Positions 1 to 11,559 of a DNA stretch of 64,000 nt are shown here, piece by piece. Below the pieces are notes generated by a model, which was given only the letters and a program-made list of their open reading frames with translations, did not search any database and was not told the origin of the DNA. The stretch is taken from positions 5,710,148-5,774,147 of the forward strand of contig CM030931.1 of the NCBI GenBank assembly GCA_018136815.1, read 5' to 3'. The translations under genes were made by a program, and so were the position numbers. The stretch comes from Isochrysis galbana (lineage: Eukaryota; Haptophyta; Isochrysidales; Isochrysidaceae). Position 1 is the first letter of the stretch. The number at the start of each line of letters is the position of its first letter.

Positions 1-1063
1 GGCGTCCCGCTCTTCCGCGGGCACCTCTCTGCGCACGAGCAAGTCGTCGTCGCCGTCGCTGCCCTCGTTGCCACTCTGGTTGCCCGCCTTCTCGTCGCCA
101 TCCTCACCAGCGCCCGTCTTCTTGTCCTTTGGGGCGAGCTTGACCGAGAGTGCGCGTCGTAGCTCCTGCTGCTCGGCATCGTACGCCAGCTGCCGGCGCT
201 GCCGAATGCGTGCCGCCCCGCCCACCCCCTCAGCTGCCGAGTCTCCGCTGCTCTCGTCGCCCGAGTCAAGTGCCGACGCTCCTCGTTCGCGCAGGTGATC
301 GCGCACCGTGACGGGCGCCGATGCAGTCTCGGAGCCAGCTTCCTCGTCCTCGCCATCCCCTTCGCTCTCGCTGCTCGCGTCATCCTCCCCCTCCTCGTGC
401 GGGAAGAACCCCTCCTTGCTGTAAACCTCGGGCTTCTTCTGCCGGATCCGATCGATCGCCTGCAGGATCTTGAAGTCGAGCTCCTTGGTGAGCAGCTTGC
501 TGTGCGTGCGTGTGGGGGGGGGGAGGGGGGAAGTGGGGAGGTGGGTGGTGGTGGCACGTTGTCCAGTGAGAGCGCTGACGGGTGAGAGCACACCCATCCT
601 CGTCCTCAGAGGAGGCATCGTCGTCGCCGAGATCACCGTGCAGCGCACGGAGCCGAGCAAGTTCCTGCGTGCCAGGAGGGACAGGAATCAAGTAGTTGAA
701 GGCATCACCTCAGTCCCCGTAGATGTTGCTCCGTGCAAGCCTCAATCGGCAGGCGCATCATGCTCATCGGCCCCCGCTCCTCCGCAGCAATCCCACCGCC
801 GCCGCCCCATTCAAGGTGCTCTTCTCCCCATCCAAGGACACTGCCTCCTCTTGGCCTTCCCTACTGCCCTCTTGCATGGCCAGCAAGGAGCGACCACATG
901 CTCCCCACCTCCTCCTCTTCCCCCCCTCCCGCTCCTTCCCCCCTCCCCCCTCCCTCTGCCCCACCTGGCTCTTCTTCCTCTTCTCAAATCGCTTCGCATA
1001 CTCAGCGTTGACCACCAGCTCTCCGGCCTCCTCTTGAGCCCCCTCCTCGTCGAAGAGCTCCAT
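1..1063 (-). CDS. KRI1: KRI1-like ribosome biogenesis factor, N-terminal part (partial)
   Basis: Three exons are read on the minus strand: 965-1063 (starts with ATG at 1063, 33 codons), 594-664 and 1-499, the last leaving the window in an open frame. The introns have GT donors and AG acceptors and the phases fit (0, then 2). The start LVVNAEYAKRFEKRKKSQ resembles the VNxxFAxRY/FE opening of Kri1. It is followed by an ELARLRALHGD segment, an acidic SSEDEDG stretch, a KKPEVY...FF element, a PVTVRDHLRERG segment and the AYDAEQQELRRAL element, in the order known for Kri1. Kri1 is a nucleolar protein needed for 40S/18S rRNA maturation. The C-terminal half lies outside the window. Family assignment rests on recalled motif order, not on an alignment. 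Confidence 0.82.
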
Positions 1064-1069
1064 CGCGCA

Positions 1070-1185
1070 CAGGAGGGAGAGAGGGAGGGAGGGAGGGAGG
1101 GAGGGAGGGAGGGAGGGAGCGAGGGAGCGAGGGAGAGGGGGCAGGGAGGGAGGGAGGGAGGGAGGGAGAGAGAGAGAGTCGAGAC
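1070..1185. repeat. GAGG/GA polypurine tract at the KRI1-like start
   Basis: Near-pure GGGA and GA repeat beginning a few bases upstream of the KRI1-like start codon (CCTC-rich on the coding strand). The ORFs read through it are artefacts of the repeat. Confidence 0.9.
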
Positions 1186-1723
1186 GCACAACTCGCACGC
1201 ACCGCACCGCTGCTCTCTCTCTCTCTCCCCCCCCTCCCCTCCCCCCCCTTTCCTCCTACAAGTCCTCTCCCTCCTTTTCTATCGTATACTAGCTCTAGAG
1301 TAATGCTTCTGCCGGCGAGGAGCGCTCCTCTTCAGCACAGAGAGCGAGAGATTGCGGCGACGTCGTCGCAGTGTGAACAACTCCCCTTCTCCTCTCTCCG
1401 TCTCTATCTACGTACTTTATACTACTCTACTCTAAACATAGGGGTACTCTACTCTATACTCTACCTCCTGTGTCGAACAATCAGTACTCTAGCTCTACTT
1501 TACAAGTACCTCAAATATGATACAAGTACCTCGTATAAAAATAAACGAACTTTCTGGATGTTCGGCTTCTTGATAGTGGGGGTTCGCTGCTTTTTCGCCC
1601 TTCCTTGCCCTTGCTCACGCGCTTGGGCGTTATCGTCACTCACCCGCCTGTCATCTCCTTGTCCTTGCGCAGTATCGAGCCGCTCGAGGCGCGCCACGGC
1701 GCGCCTGCGCAGGAACGACGACC
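1186..1723. other. Intergenic, no gene seen
   Basis: A pyrimidine-rich stretch (1210-1280) followed by a lower-GC segment (1400-1560) with several ACTCTACT-type short repeats. No ORF here shows plausible protein composition. Confidence 0.6.
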
Positions 1724-1740
1724 TCAACGTCCAGGGGCGC

Positions 1741-2503
1741 AACTAAGTTTATACTTGGTTCGCCCATGGGGGGGCACGAGCCCCCCTCTCTCTCCACTCC
1801 TCCCCTGCCGTGGGGGAGGAACCACCCATCCTCCTAGCATGCCTGATGGCTTGCCAGGAGGAGACTGCCCTGCTGACCCACTCTCCCACTGACAAGCACG
1901 CCTGGATCGCTCGTCCTGGCCCCTCGTGGCCAGCCCATCGCTCCAACGCTCCAACCCCCCCTCCCCCCCTGTTCGACAGGCAGACAGGTGCAGACTGGGG
2001 GCCCCAGAGGCTCAGGAGCGCCAGCGAGGGAGAGGCAGGGGAGGCCAGGGCCCACCCCCAGCCTCCTCTGCCCCCTGAGCTGGCCTCCAGGAGCCTCCAG
2101 GGGTCGCCAGCAAGCAGCTGCAGGCCTGGCGCAGGCGCGCCATCGCGCGTGCCGCAGGAGAGAGGAGAGGGAGCGCGGAGAAGGGGGTGGGCGGAGCGAG
2201 AGCTCCGCCCACCGAAAAATATGTAAGTCCCGCACCTGTTTACAGGATAAGTCGGGACTTAGGACGCCGCCAGCCCGGTAGGCATAGGAGGAGAAGGGGA
2301 GAACGGATCACCGGGGGGGGGCGCGGGCCACCGACCATATCTAAGCCCTTTTCCCCTATCCCCCTAGTAGTGCACGGGGGGAGTCGCCTGATGGCGGGGG
2401 GGAAAGGGCCGGCGGAGTGGGGGTGTAGAAAGTTTTGCTGCGTGAGTAGAAAGTAGAGGGTCCACGGCCGCGTGTGCGGTGAGACTATTAAGAAATTAAT
2501 AAA
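1741..2503 (+). mobile_element. SINE-like retroelement copy 1 with 17-bp target duplication
   Basis: The element begins AACTAAGTTTATACTTGG and ends in a GAGACTATTAAGAAATT-type tail. It is flanked by identical 17-bp sequences TCAACGTCCAGGGGCGC at 1724-1740 and 2504-2520. The body, including the ATCACCGG and TAAGTCCCGCACCTG segments, is closely matched by 31164-31914. It has no convincing ORF. Long target duplications and a variable tail fit target-primed reverse transcription. The tail is shared with LINE 3' ends elsewhere in the window, so it is probably mobilised by that LINE. Confidence 0.85.
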
Positions 2504-2520
2504 TCAACGTCCAGGGGCGC

Positions 2521-3660
2521 CACAACGACAACGAGGAGACCGAGTCGCGCGAGTACTCGGAGAGCATGGATAACTTGGAGGAGGATGTGGAGCGTGGCAT
2601 TGAACCCGCGAGCGAGGAGGAGAATCAAGAGGAGATCGAGATGGATGGCGTCACCGTCCTCCGGCAAAATTTTCGAAAAATACTCAATTTTAGGCCTCTG
2701 ACGGCCACGCAGAAATATACAACGGGCCCCCTCCGGTATAATTTTATCGATTGCCTTCAAGCGCGCCTCTCGCAGCGCATTACGAAGCCATGGTCATCAC
2801 CAGCAAACACGGTCGATACAGCCTGGTTCTGTACGCACCGCAATACAATACTTCTATGATTTCATGGACTTGAACGTGTACGTAATTATCACAACAACTA
2901 TGAAGACGCTCAACGCTAAAATCGCCAAGGGATAGAGAGCCCAACTTCGACCCGCGACCGGCGGCGCCACGAGGCCGTTCTTGTGCCCGCTCACCGAGTA
3001 GATGCCGCATCACGCACCATATCGCGGCATGCCGCCCTCACAGCCACACTAATCGCGCCCGCCGCCCCCGCGCACCGCGTCGAAATCAGCCCTTTGCGGG
3101 CGCCGGTGATGAGTGATGACGACGTCACGCTCCCAAGACGCACCGTGAGCGCCCAACTTCGACCCGCGACCGACGGCGCCACGAGACAAGGAAGTCGTGC
3201 ATACCCCTGAAGACGCCACCTGCACCTGCGGGCGTGCAAAGGGAAAGGGCCACCTCTGCTGCCCCGGCAGCATCCGGGCCGTTCGTCGCTGCAGCACTCT
3301 CGCAAGCTGCAGCACTCCCGCAACACTGGGAATGCGTGACGCTAAGCATTCGCCTTTTGAAGGAGCCCAGCCGAAGAGCGCCTGACTCACGACTCACCCC
3401 TGGTTGCCAAATCTGCGACACCACTGACTTCGGGCGCTCGACTGGCGACCTCTGCGGTCTCAGCAGCATCTTCGCAGTTTGTCGCTGCAGCACTCCAGCA
3501 TCCCTGGGAGCGCGCAACGCTACCCCTTCGCCGTCTGAAGGAGCCTAGGCCCCAGACATGACCATGAATGCAAGCCGGGGCGCTCAGGTGACCCGCCCGC
3601 CCGCCCCCAGGCTCTGCCGGGGTCTCTGCAGGGCCTGCAGGGACATCTTCACCTGCGTCT
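2521..3660. other. Diverged repeats without a gene
   Basis: An AT-rich motif GGCAAAATTTTCGAAAA (about 2663) recurs near 26710. The segment around 2945-2980 recurs diverged at 3152-3185 (CCCAACTTCGACCCGCGACC). A CTGCAGCACTC...GAAGGAGCC block is present twice (about 3290-3368 and 3484-3546). No coding region is supported. Confidence 0.5.
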
Positions 3661-4053
3661 TCACCTGCGTCGGCGTGCGGCATCGGCCAGCGGCTCAGTG
3701 CAGGTGCGCATCTTCCCAGTTGGAAATTTTTTTATTCCGGGGGGGGGTCCGGGTCCTAATGGGCCCCGGATATATGTGCTAGTTGGGTGCACTGGGAACT
3801 TTCTCCCGAAAAAATCCTCAACTTTCCTCAATTCTGAGATGGTCATTTTTTCACCCCTTATAAAAAAACACTGTTTGACCGCCCTAGTGGCTGGTGGGGC
3901 GGCAAGGGTAAGTAAAGGTGGGGGGGCCATGACGACGTTGTCGGGCGTGGCGGCGGCCTGCGACCGCTTGGGGTCCGGCGGCTTGGGGCGGCCCCCGTGG
4001 CGCGTCGTGGCTGCGGGGGGCTGGGAAGGGGGAGCGGTCGGCGCGCGCTCCAT
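3661..4053 (-). mobile_element. 5' fragment of MERA-type retroelement ORF, interrupted by a TIR tip
   Basis: On the minus strand an ORF starts MERAPTAPPS just after an ACTATTGATAGTTTGAGCG leader. This resembles the starts at 28041 and 32314 (MERAAT..., MERAAATP...). Downstream in the element direction the sequence meets a TAGGGCGGTCAAACA tip at 3886, identical to the terminal repeat of the transposon at 15829-17881, followed by that element's AT-rich subterminal sequence. The ORF beyond 3886 is therefore probably transposon sequence, not protein-coding. Confidence 0.55.
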
Positions 4054-5057
4054 CGCTCAAACTATCAATAGTTTTTCCCTACTGGAAAGTAGAGGTGTTC
4101 TAACCGTTGATGAATGCTATGAAGCACCCGTGAAAACCCTCGCGCTGACGCGGGGGGTGGAGGGGGAGGAAGAGGGTGCGGGGGGTGGGGGGGGGGGAGG
4201 GGGGGGGGGCAGGAGCGGCGGGGGAAAGGGGGGGGTGGGCAGGGCGAAGACCAGTGCGCCCCACGTCTCCGTCAGTGTGGCGATGCTCTCACTCACTTCT
4301 AGAAACTAGAGGGTCTATATTTTGCCTTCTTCTGTCTCCTTGCAGGGACGCTCTGCTTGAACAGCTTTCACTTTTTTGCAGCGTGGGATCGACCGAACAA
4401 TCCTCGGCACAGTGCGCCGACTTGATTGTACCTATGCTCGTGTGCCCAGCGTGTGGACGGTCTTGGTGGTCTCAGTCAGTGTTCGAGACGTGTCTAGACG
4501 CTTGTCGAGTGACGCGGGGGGGAATCGGGGGGGGATTCCCTCCGCGCTCGCCGCTCGCCGCTCGCCCCGTCGCTCGACAGTCGTCCAGGGACGGAGGCCG
4601 TCTGCTACTGCCACCCTGCAGCCCAGGTTCGCCCTCGCCTGGGCGAACAGGACCGTAGCGCAGCTGAGCGACCCGAGCGCAGCGGCCTTTGTCCCCCCCC
4701 CCCCTCCCCCCGCGCCCTGCCTCTGCGATCTCTCTCTCACCCTCCCTCCTCCCATCTACGCAGAACGTGCCCCCACAGACCGATTGCTACAGCGGGCCCT
4801 GCCTCCCTCCTCTCGCAGTGAGTGAAGGACTTGACGGGCGCACCATCAGCATCGACGCGCACACACTCCACGGACCAGCGCATGGTTCGCCCATGTGTGC
4901 GAGAGTGCCTCTCCAGTGGCGGGCAGCCAACGACTCGGATCCGCCAGACCATCGACAAGGCGTGTGGCCAGCCTGCTCAGCTCGCCACTTGCTGTGATTC
5001 TCAGGCAATGACGCCTCGACAGAAGCTCGACAGAGGCGCAAGCGTTCGGCCGCTCAG
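4054..5057. other. Intergenic, G-rich tract and 5' flank of the helicase gene
   Basis: A G-rich run at 4150-4240 and a CT/CCCC-rich block at 4690-4755. No protein-like ORF is convincing. The pyrimidine block lies about 300 bp upstream of the helicase-like start, as is usual for gene starts in this window. Confidence 0.5.
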
Positions 5058-7880
5058 ATGGCGGTCGATGTGGATGCCTCTATAGTGGTGGCCTCCGACT
5101 CGCCAAATGATCAACCTCAGCTCAACCCGCCGCACATCCGGCGCGCACTCAGTTATGAGCGCATACCAGAGCGCGTCCCGACGATGCAGCGCCGTGCGCG
5201 ACGGAATGAAGTTCTCAGGCTCTTACGTGCTGCTCTCATGGGGCGCTTTCCAAACATGTCCGAAGTGACCGAGCTGGTTCGTAAAACTCTTGCGGAACTG
5301 AAGGATGGGTCCGACCGCTGCGACGAGTTATTCCGTCTTTATCTTATCTCAGTTTTGCCATCCCAGAGCTCGCCAGTGACATGCCTGTCTGATAGCAGTT
5401 TGAGGGACCTTGTAAAAGCTCTTGACCTCCTAGAACCTGAGCTTTGCCGACCTGAGCAGCAACAAGCAAGAATCATGCCAAGCCCATGCCATGAGAGTGA
5501 TTGCAGCTCTGACAAAGATGTCCCGTCGGAGGATGCGCTCGACTTTAGATTGGCCGTCTTTCCTGAGCCCGAGTGCCACCCCCAAGATTCACCCGTGCAC
5601 TCGTCAGCGTCGACCACGGGCAGTGCGGGAGAATGGCCCGCTCCCGCACAATCTGCCGTTGCAGACCACCGAGTTGCGGAGTGCGTCGGTACCATCCGTG
5701 CCTTGAAGAAGCTGAACGACGCGGTGCGATTCGACCTGGAGGGCCTCTTAGAAGCGACCTTTAACAACATCACCTCGAACACTGAGACCACTGTCCACAT
5801 GCTGGTGAGTAGACGCACCTGCACATGAGCCTAGGCGCACTGCCGAGACTGATTGTCAGAGCGCCGACCGCACTTGTGACTCCCGCGCATTGTCTTCAGG
5901 GAGGGGGCAAGTGCCAGAGTCGCAAGACGCCGATGAAGTTGTGCCAGATCCTCCTCTGCGAACATCTCGGCATCTCCAGTGTGCTGCTGACCACGAGTGT
6001 GGCGGGCCGGAAGGATCTCGTCATGAAGCTAAAGGACTACATGCAAGGGAGCGATTGCGTCACCACCTGTGCTCTTGTCATCATCGACGTTCAGGAGATC
6101 GTTCAGGGCCGCCCGAACCAGAAGACGAGTCGTGAGGATGCGGTCCGTGCGCTTGCGGACGGGCACGCCTGCATCGTCGTCAACAACTCTGCAGCCGCAA
6201 TCTCCAAGGCGCGAAGTCTCATTCGAGAGGCTCGCGGACTCTCACAATCTAGACGGTTCCAGTGGAATCTTGTTGTCGACGAGGCTGACGACTTCTACCG
6301 AAGCGATGCTGGCCTTCCGGACGGGCAAGAAAAGCCAATTGCTCTGGAGAAGGCCATGCACGAGCTGAGGCGTGAGATCCCACCGGTGATCCAGTTTGAT
6401 GTCACGGCGACACTCCTGTCGATTTACATTCGCATGCTCCGACTCCGCTCGGCGGGCATCACGCACAAGCGCATCTGGTACACCACAGACTCTGACGAGT
6501 ACATTGGCACCGAGTCCTTTGCGTCTCTCCGTCGTGCTGACGGACGCCAAGTCTTCCTCACGAAGGGCGAGCTGAACAAGGACAATAAGTACATCTCGGA
6601 ATCTGTGAAGCTCATGTATGCCCAAGCCGCAGATGCACGGCGTTCACTCTTGATCGACTGCACGACCTCCGCCGTCAAAGCGCCGGCGAACACCACGGAC
6701 AAGGCGATGTGGGTGCTCGAGAAGCATCCAAACGTGGTCGTCATTGTTGTGACGGGCAGCGAGATCAAGTGGAGGTCCAAGAGCAGTCAATGGGTGCGAG
6801 CAATGGTGCCAACCACGGCGAGCCCTTGCTGCTCGATCGGTGCACTCGAGCTAAAGCGAGGCGTCACTGAGCCAATCCCGCCCTCGCACTTCGCTGCAGG
6901 ACCACCACATGGACCGCAATCGCGACTTCTCCACCATCTTGGATACGATCGATCAGATGCATCCGGAAGCTCCTCCTGTATTTGTCTTCGGCTACTCGCA
7001 GCTCGCGCGCGGCATCTCGTACCGGTCCAGCATGCGCGTCCCCACGCACATGATACTGACGCTTGGACAGAGCGTGCCCATGTGCAAGTTGGTCCAGGCT
7101 GCGGGCCGCGCGGCAGGCGAGTCATCTCAACAGTTGATGACGAACGGCTTCAAGTACGTGACCATCTTGACCTATCCTCAGGACTACGATGCGTTGCGGT
7201 CCTACCCGAGGTTTTTGGCCGCATTGAAGAACCGCATGGAGAGCGAGAACTTGACGCTGTCCCAGGCCCTGACGACAGAGTTCGAAGCGCAGTATGCCGG
7301 CATCCGCGGAAGACGCCCTACCGTTCCCAAGAAGCACCATGCGCAGCACATTGTGGAGAACGAGCTCCGTTTTAAGCCTCCGCTACCGGGTGACCTCGAG
7401 GGCCATGACTGGGCCGAAGAGCAGCTAGCGACCAGACGCAAAGGAATGGGCTTAGCCCGAACGCTGCTCTTGATTGCGGCCGACGCGGCCGCCACTGATT
7501 CAGAAAAGGCGCTCTCGGTGCGCTACTTCAAGGAGGCGATGCGGACAGGCAGCCGTCGGTTCGTCGAGCCTTGCAACACATACAGCGGCTCCACGGAGGC
7601 GCAGCTGCGGCCCAACGAGCTGTACGCACACTTGACCCGACTATGCACTGACGGGCGGGAGGCTTCCAAGGCGAGCTTCGGCATGACGCAAAAGGTTGAC
7701 CGGCTGGGCGCGAGCAAAAAGAAAGTACAGCACTACTACCTGACAGCCGCCGGCATCGCTTTGGTGGCAAACATGCAGCGGAGCGCCACGTGCGCAGGTA
7801 GTCTTTCGAGCTCGTCAAGGCAGCACGCGGGTGACCCGCCAGCATCGGTCGATCAGCACTCTGCTGCCTGCCACGGTTGA
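5058..7880 (+). CDS. SF2 helicase-like ATPase, three exons
   Basis: Exons 5058-5804, 5900-6793 and 6900-7880 join in phase 0 (249 + 298 + 326 codons, about 873 aa) with GTGAG/GTGCG donors and CAG acceptors. Exon 1 encodes an unrecognised N-terminal domain. Exon 2 opens with a P-loop-like GGGKCQSRKT, then a Walker B box NLVVDEADDF and a motif-III-like FDVTATLL. Exon 3 has FGYSQLARGISY and LVQAAGRAAG, which look like motifs V and VI of a superfamily 2 helicase; the LARG...QxxGR pattern also recalls Z1-domain proteins. The P-loop has R where GxxxxGKT has its last G, if that is the right register. A CAG/GTAGTC site near 7797 could end the last exon earlier. Host or mobile-element origin is not settled. 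Confidence 0.72.
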
Positions 7881-9640
7881 TTGATAGAGCGAAGCAGACT
7901 CGCATAGAAGAGAAGCAGTGTGGCGGGTCAAGCATGCCTCGGCCGATGCCGCCTTCCTGAGCGCCTCGCCCATTCAACCCTGACTTCGCCGTCGGCTCGT
8001 CCACTCTCTGTCCTCTCTCCTCTTCATTCTGTCCGTCCGCCCCCCGTCCTTTTCCCTTTCTTTCTTTCCTTCGTTTGTTTGCACGTCCGTCTCTCTCCCC
8101 CCCTTCCCCGCCTTATGCGTGGGGCCTCCCCTTCTCGGGTGTCCCATCGGGGGGGGTGTCGCGGTTAGGGGAAGCTGCCCTTAAGTTTCCCCTCGGGAGC
8201 CTCTCTCCCTTGGTTTTCCCCCTTTGCAAGTTTTGGTTTCGCTTCGTTCGCGTATCCTCCGTCCGATCGGGATTCCCCGAGCACCCCCCCGACCCCCTCT
8301 CTCTTCCCAAGTGTGTTAGGTCGGGGTTGATCATGCTCGATCCCCCTCCCTCGTTTTCTTGTGTGTGCGAGCCCTTTGTTCCTTTGTTAGCGCTCCCCCC
8401 GTGTCCCGTATGTTTCCCGCTCTTTCTCTTGTCTTCGTCCAGAGTTCCCGAGAGTCGCCCCTATGGCCGCACTCCCAGGGGCTCTGGGCGAGCTGTCCCG
8501 CCCACGTCGCCCCATGTTCGTGCTGGCGGTGTCCCCTGCTGCAGCGTTAGGCCGGTCACTCACGCTTTTTAACCACTATTTTCCACCCCTCCTGGGTGTC
8601 CAAGGATTCCCCAGGGATCCCCCTTACCTGCCCCCCAAGACCCCCCCCCCCCCCCGCGAACCCCCTCTACCCCACAAAAATCCATGGCGTCGGTGAGTGA
8701 CTCCCCCGCCTTGTCCGGCCCATGGAAGTCTATTTTGGGAGAATGGGAGGATCGCGCGCGTGAGGGAATCAAAGCAGTGAATGTCGGGCGAATCCCCATA
8801 AGAAACGCGGAGGTTCCGCGTCGGCCGATCGCCGGCTGTCGGCCTCGCAATGGCTGCCAGCTGGTGAGGAGCCCAAGCTCAAGCCCCTCGCGAGGGATGC
8901 GGGAGGTCCCTGGTGGGTCGCACGCTCGATCTCGAGGGTCGCACAGTCCGGTAGTGACATATCCTTGCCCATTGCGCCGCAGGCATACGATAATTCGACA
9001 CGGCCCGACCTCCATGAGGCCGGCCCCTGGGACGCTGGCGAGCGCTGGCGAGCGCTGGCGAGCGCTGCCAGAAGTTCAGGCCTGTCAGAGCAAGGCTCAT
9101 CTCACTCTTGGTGATGGCCTGCGAGGGCGCGCGGGAAGCTAACGCGGAATGCGGTTCTTGCAGAGGTTGACGCACGAAAGGGCCGAACGAGGAAGCTCGT
9201 GGTTCTCGACGCGGAAGCGAGTCTTTGCAAGACAGATTGTACAACACGCAACACGACACTAAAGTTTATCCACGATTCCCTCTAACTGTCTTAGGTGCAT
9301 ACACAATATCCAGAGAATCTTTCATCAACACAACGCCGGTCTCGGGTGTTCCATTGGTCCTTTCCCCGCTCCCCTCCCCCCCCACGGCGCCACGTTATCA
9401 CCAAAAGTCCTGCTGCCCCTCTCGATCGGTCACGCTTCTGCGAGAGCAGGCTACTCGGTCGGTCACAGGTGAAGCTCGCTCCATGCTTCTGTCATGCCTC
9501 TTGTCCCCTGCACGCGACCCCCACCGCCCTTGCTCGTGTCCCGTGCCCCAGCCCCTGCCCTCACCCTGACTCCACACATCCTGACACTGTAGTATGCGTT
9601 GCTCCTTCTGCAGTGTCCCGTCATCCTCTCTTCAATGACG
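7881..9640. other. Gene-poor region with a repeat fragment
   Basis: Pyrimidine-rich sequence and C-runs (8090-8700). A short piece at about 9075-9165 (AGAGCAAGGCTCATCTCACT onward) matches the start of the repeat at 15436 and 28860. No coding sequence is supported. Confidence 0.5.
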
Positions 9641-9671
9641 TTCAACGAGGCCACAATGGAGACAATCATGG

Positions 9672-10206
9672 ATGGAGGTCAACGAGTTGGCACGGCAGTT
9701 GAGTAAGAACATTGATCGGTGCATGCGTCGTCTGGTCGAACGAGAGTTGAAAACTCCTTCACCAAGTCTTCTTGCTCACAGTCCCGTCACTCCAGGAAAG
9801 TCTTCCCTTCATGGACAAATAACTGGAGCAAAGCGGCCTTTGAAGGAGACAGATGACCTCGATCATCATGTGCGGCTCGAACGACAGTATGTGCCCGAGG
9901 GAGAAATGTACCAGGGTAATACTCTGGTACAGAGTACCCACATTGTACCCGTCTCGCAGATGTCAAGCACTGACATGAAAGACGGGTCGCTGCTTCCTTC
10001 ACTGTTTTGTGAGAAGAGCATGTTTGTTCATCTATCCCCTTCCAATCAAGAACTGGACTATGTACTATGTACAGCAGAACTGGACCATGTCCGATTTTTC
10101 TGACGTTCTAGAAGATGATCAAGATGAAGAGTTGTCTATACATGACCCCATATTCGACATCGACGTGGAAGGGCTTTTCGAAAGCCACGATGTTACAATT
10201 CTATGA
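9672..10206 (+). CDS. Hypothetical protein locus, structure unresolved
   Basis: Two overlapping ORFs with protein-like, low-repeat composition: 9672-10103 (opens MEVNELARQLSKNIDR) and, in another frame, 10009-10206 ending SIHDPIFDIDVEGLFESHD. The second has an acidic, conserved-looking C-terminus and the frames could be joined by a small intron, but no pair of splice sites with matching phase was found by eye. GC is lower than in the neighbouring genes. No family is recognised, so this could equally be a decayed gene. Confidence 0.35.
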
Positions 10207-10530
10207 ATGTATTCCTTTCAGAGTCCTTTCTGAGCTGTCCTATGTGAAGGCCCTGTGAGACCAAACTGTGTTTCGTATAACTTCCTCAAATAATTCCCTA
10301 GTGAGATCACATGTGCTTTTATCCGATCGCGATGAACTAGCGTGCATGCAAATGCTTCTGGATTTCAAGGGATGTGTCATGGCACCACAAACCACAAAGC
10401 AGCCGAGACCATGGCGGAGGCGAAGGGCGTTTGCTCTGGTCAATCCGATGCCTCAAAACTATAATGAGCGTATATTACTCCGTCAGCTGTCAGGTCGTTA
10501 AATCAGAAATGCCTAGGTAGTACCGGGAGG

Positions 10531-10712
10531 TGATGGCGATTGAACGCTTTTCCATGTGTAAGTCATTGAAGGCTTTTCCATGCGGTGGGGGTGATGGCGA
10601 TTGAACGCGTTTCCCACGTGTAGGCTGATGGTGATTGAACGCTTTTCTATGCTGTGGGTGATGGTGATTGAACGCTTTTCTATGCTGTGGGTGATGGTGA
10701 TTGAGCGCTTCT
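10531..10712. repeat. Short tandem repeat, about 33-bp unit
   Basis: About five copies of a unit built on GATTGAACGCTTTTCTATGC and GTGGGTGATGGT. The two central copies are nearly identical and the outer ones are diverged. Confidence 0.8.
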
Positions 10713-11307
10713 CGCCTTGATCAGGCAGGCCGCGCGCCGACACTTGGTCGAAATAGCCATCCGCTGGACCCTTTGGACGCCCAACGTCTCCGAGTGAGGC
10801 CCTGAGAGCCCAACTTCGAAGTGATTCCGGGCGCGCTGCGTGCCCGATTTCGACAATCCATCCATATGGGGGGCCTCTCCAGACACTAAATATACAGGGC
10901 CACCCACACAGCCACGCCAATCGTGCAGGCCGCGCGCCGAATCCTCGTCGCAGTCAGCCATCTGCAGATCCCTTTGAATGTTGACGTCTGACGTAGCCGA
11001 GGGAGCGCCGCCGCCGCCGCCGCCCCCACTTACTGGCCCGTCGCCGCCGCCGCTTTTGTCGATGCTTACTTAAGTCTGACTGGCGGACTGCCAGCGGCTC
11101 TCTGCCTCGGCTGCCCACCGGAGGTTGACTGACGCCGCGTCGGTTCCGCGGTCTACAGCTCTACTTGACTTCTACGTCAAGTATTGCCAAGACCTTGGTG
11201 TGCTTCTTCGCTTCTCGAGCTCCGCGTGCCCGGAGTGCTTTCTTTGCGCCGTCGCGCGTCATCAACAGTATAAATAAATTTCTAATGCCACCTGCCAAGG
11301 CCACCAC
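10713..11307. other. Intergenic with diverged direct repeat
   Basis: CAGGCCGCGCGCCGA occurs near 10725 and again near 10926 with similar following sequence, indicating a diverged repeat of about 200 bp. A GCC-rich run lies at 11007-11060. No gene is seen. Confidence 0.5.
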
Positions 11308-11559
11308 CTAGCGGCAGACAATGATTTCCGCTCTGGGTGGTGGGTTCCCGCGAGATGCGCTATGAGGCGCTCTGGCAGGATCTTGGGCTTTCCTGCCCGC
11401 CGCAGCGTAGAGCGCCATGACGAAGCCCGTCCTGAGGCCGCCCACGGGTCTCGCCTCATCGATCAATGCCGGATCTGGCACTGTCAGAGAGAGGATGGCC
11501 GCGTAGGCAGCCTCAACGCGGAGGCTCGTCAGCCACGTGTGGACGGCCGCGCCGGTGAG
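11308..11559 (-). pseudogene. Orphan terminal exon, unknown protein
   Basis: After a GCTCAG acceptor at 11560-11565 the minus strand is open for 83 codons to a TAG at 11308. It reads LTGAAVHTWLTSLRVEAAYA and later VGGLRTGFVMALYAAAGRKA, which looks like real protein rather than random frame. No upstream exon is found before 12300, so this is either the last exon of a gene with a long intron or a fragment. No family recognised. Confidence 0.3.

Noticed and set aside
470-1303. Plus-strand 277-codon ORF over the KRI1-like exons
   Set aside because: Antisense to supported exons and running into the GGGA repeat; composition is Pro/Ser/Arg-rich shadow sequence.
8684-9142. 152-codon plus ORF
   Set aside because: No protein-like pattern; its 3' part is the repeat fragment shared with 15436 and 28860.
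10531-10712. Possible CRISPR array
   Set aside because: Units are contiguous tandem repeats without unique spacers, in a eukaryotic context.
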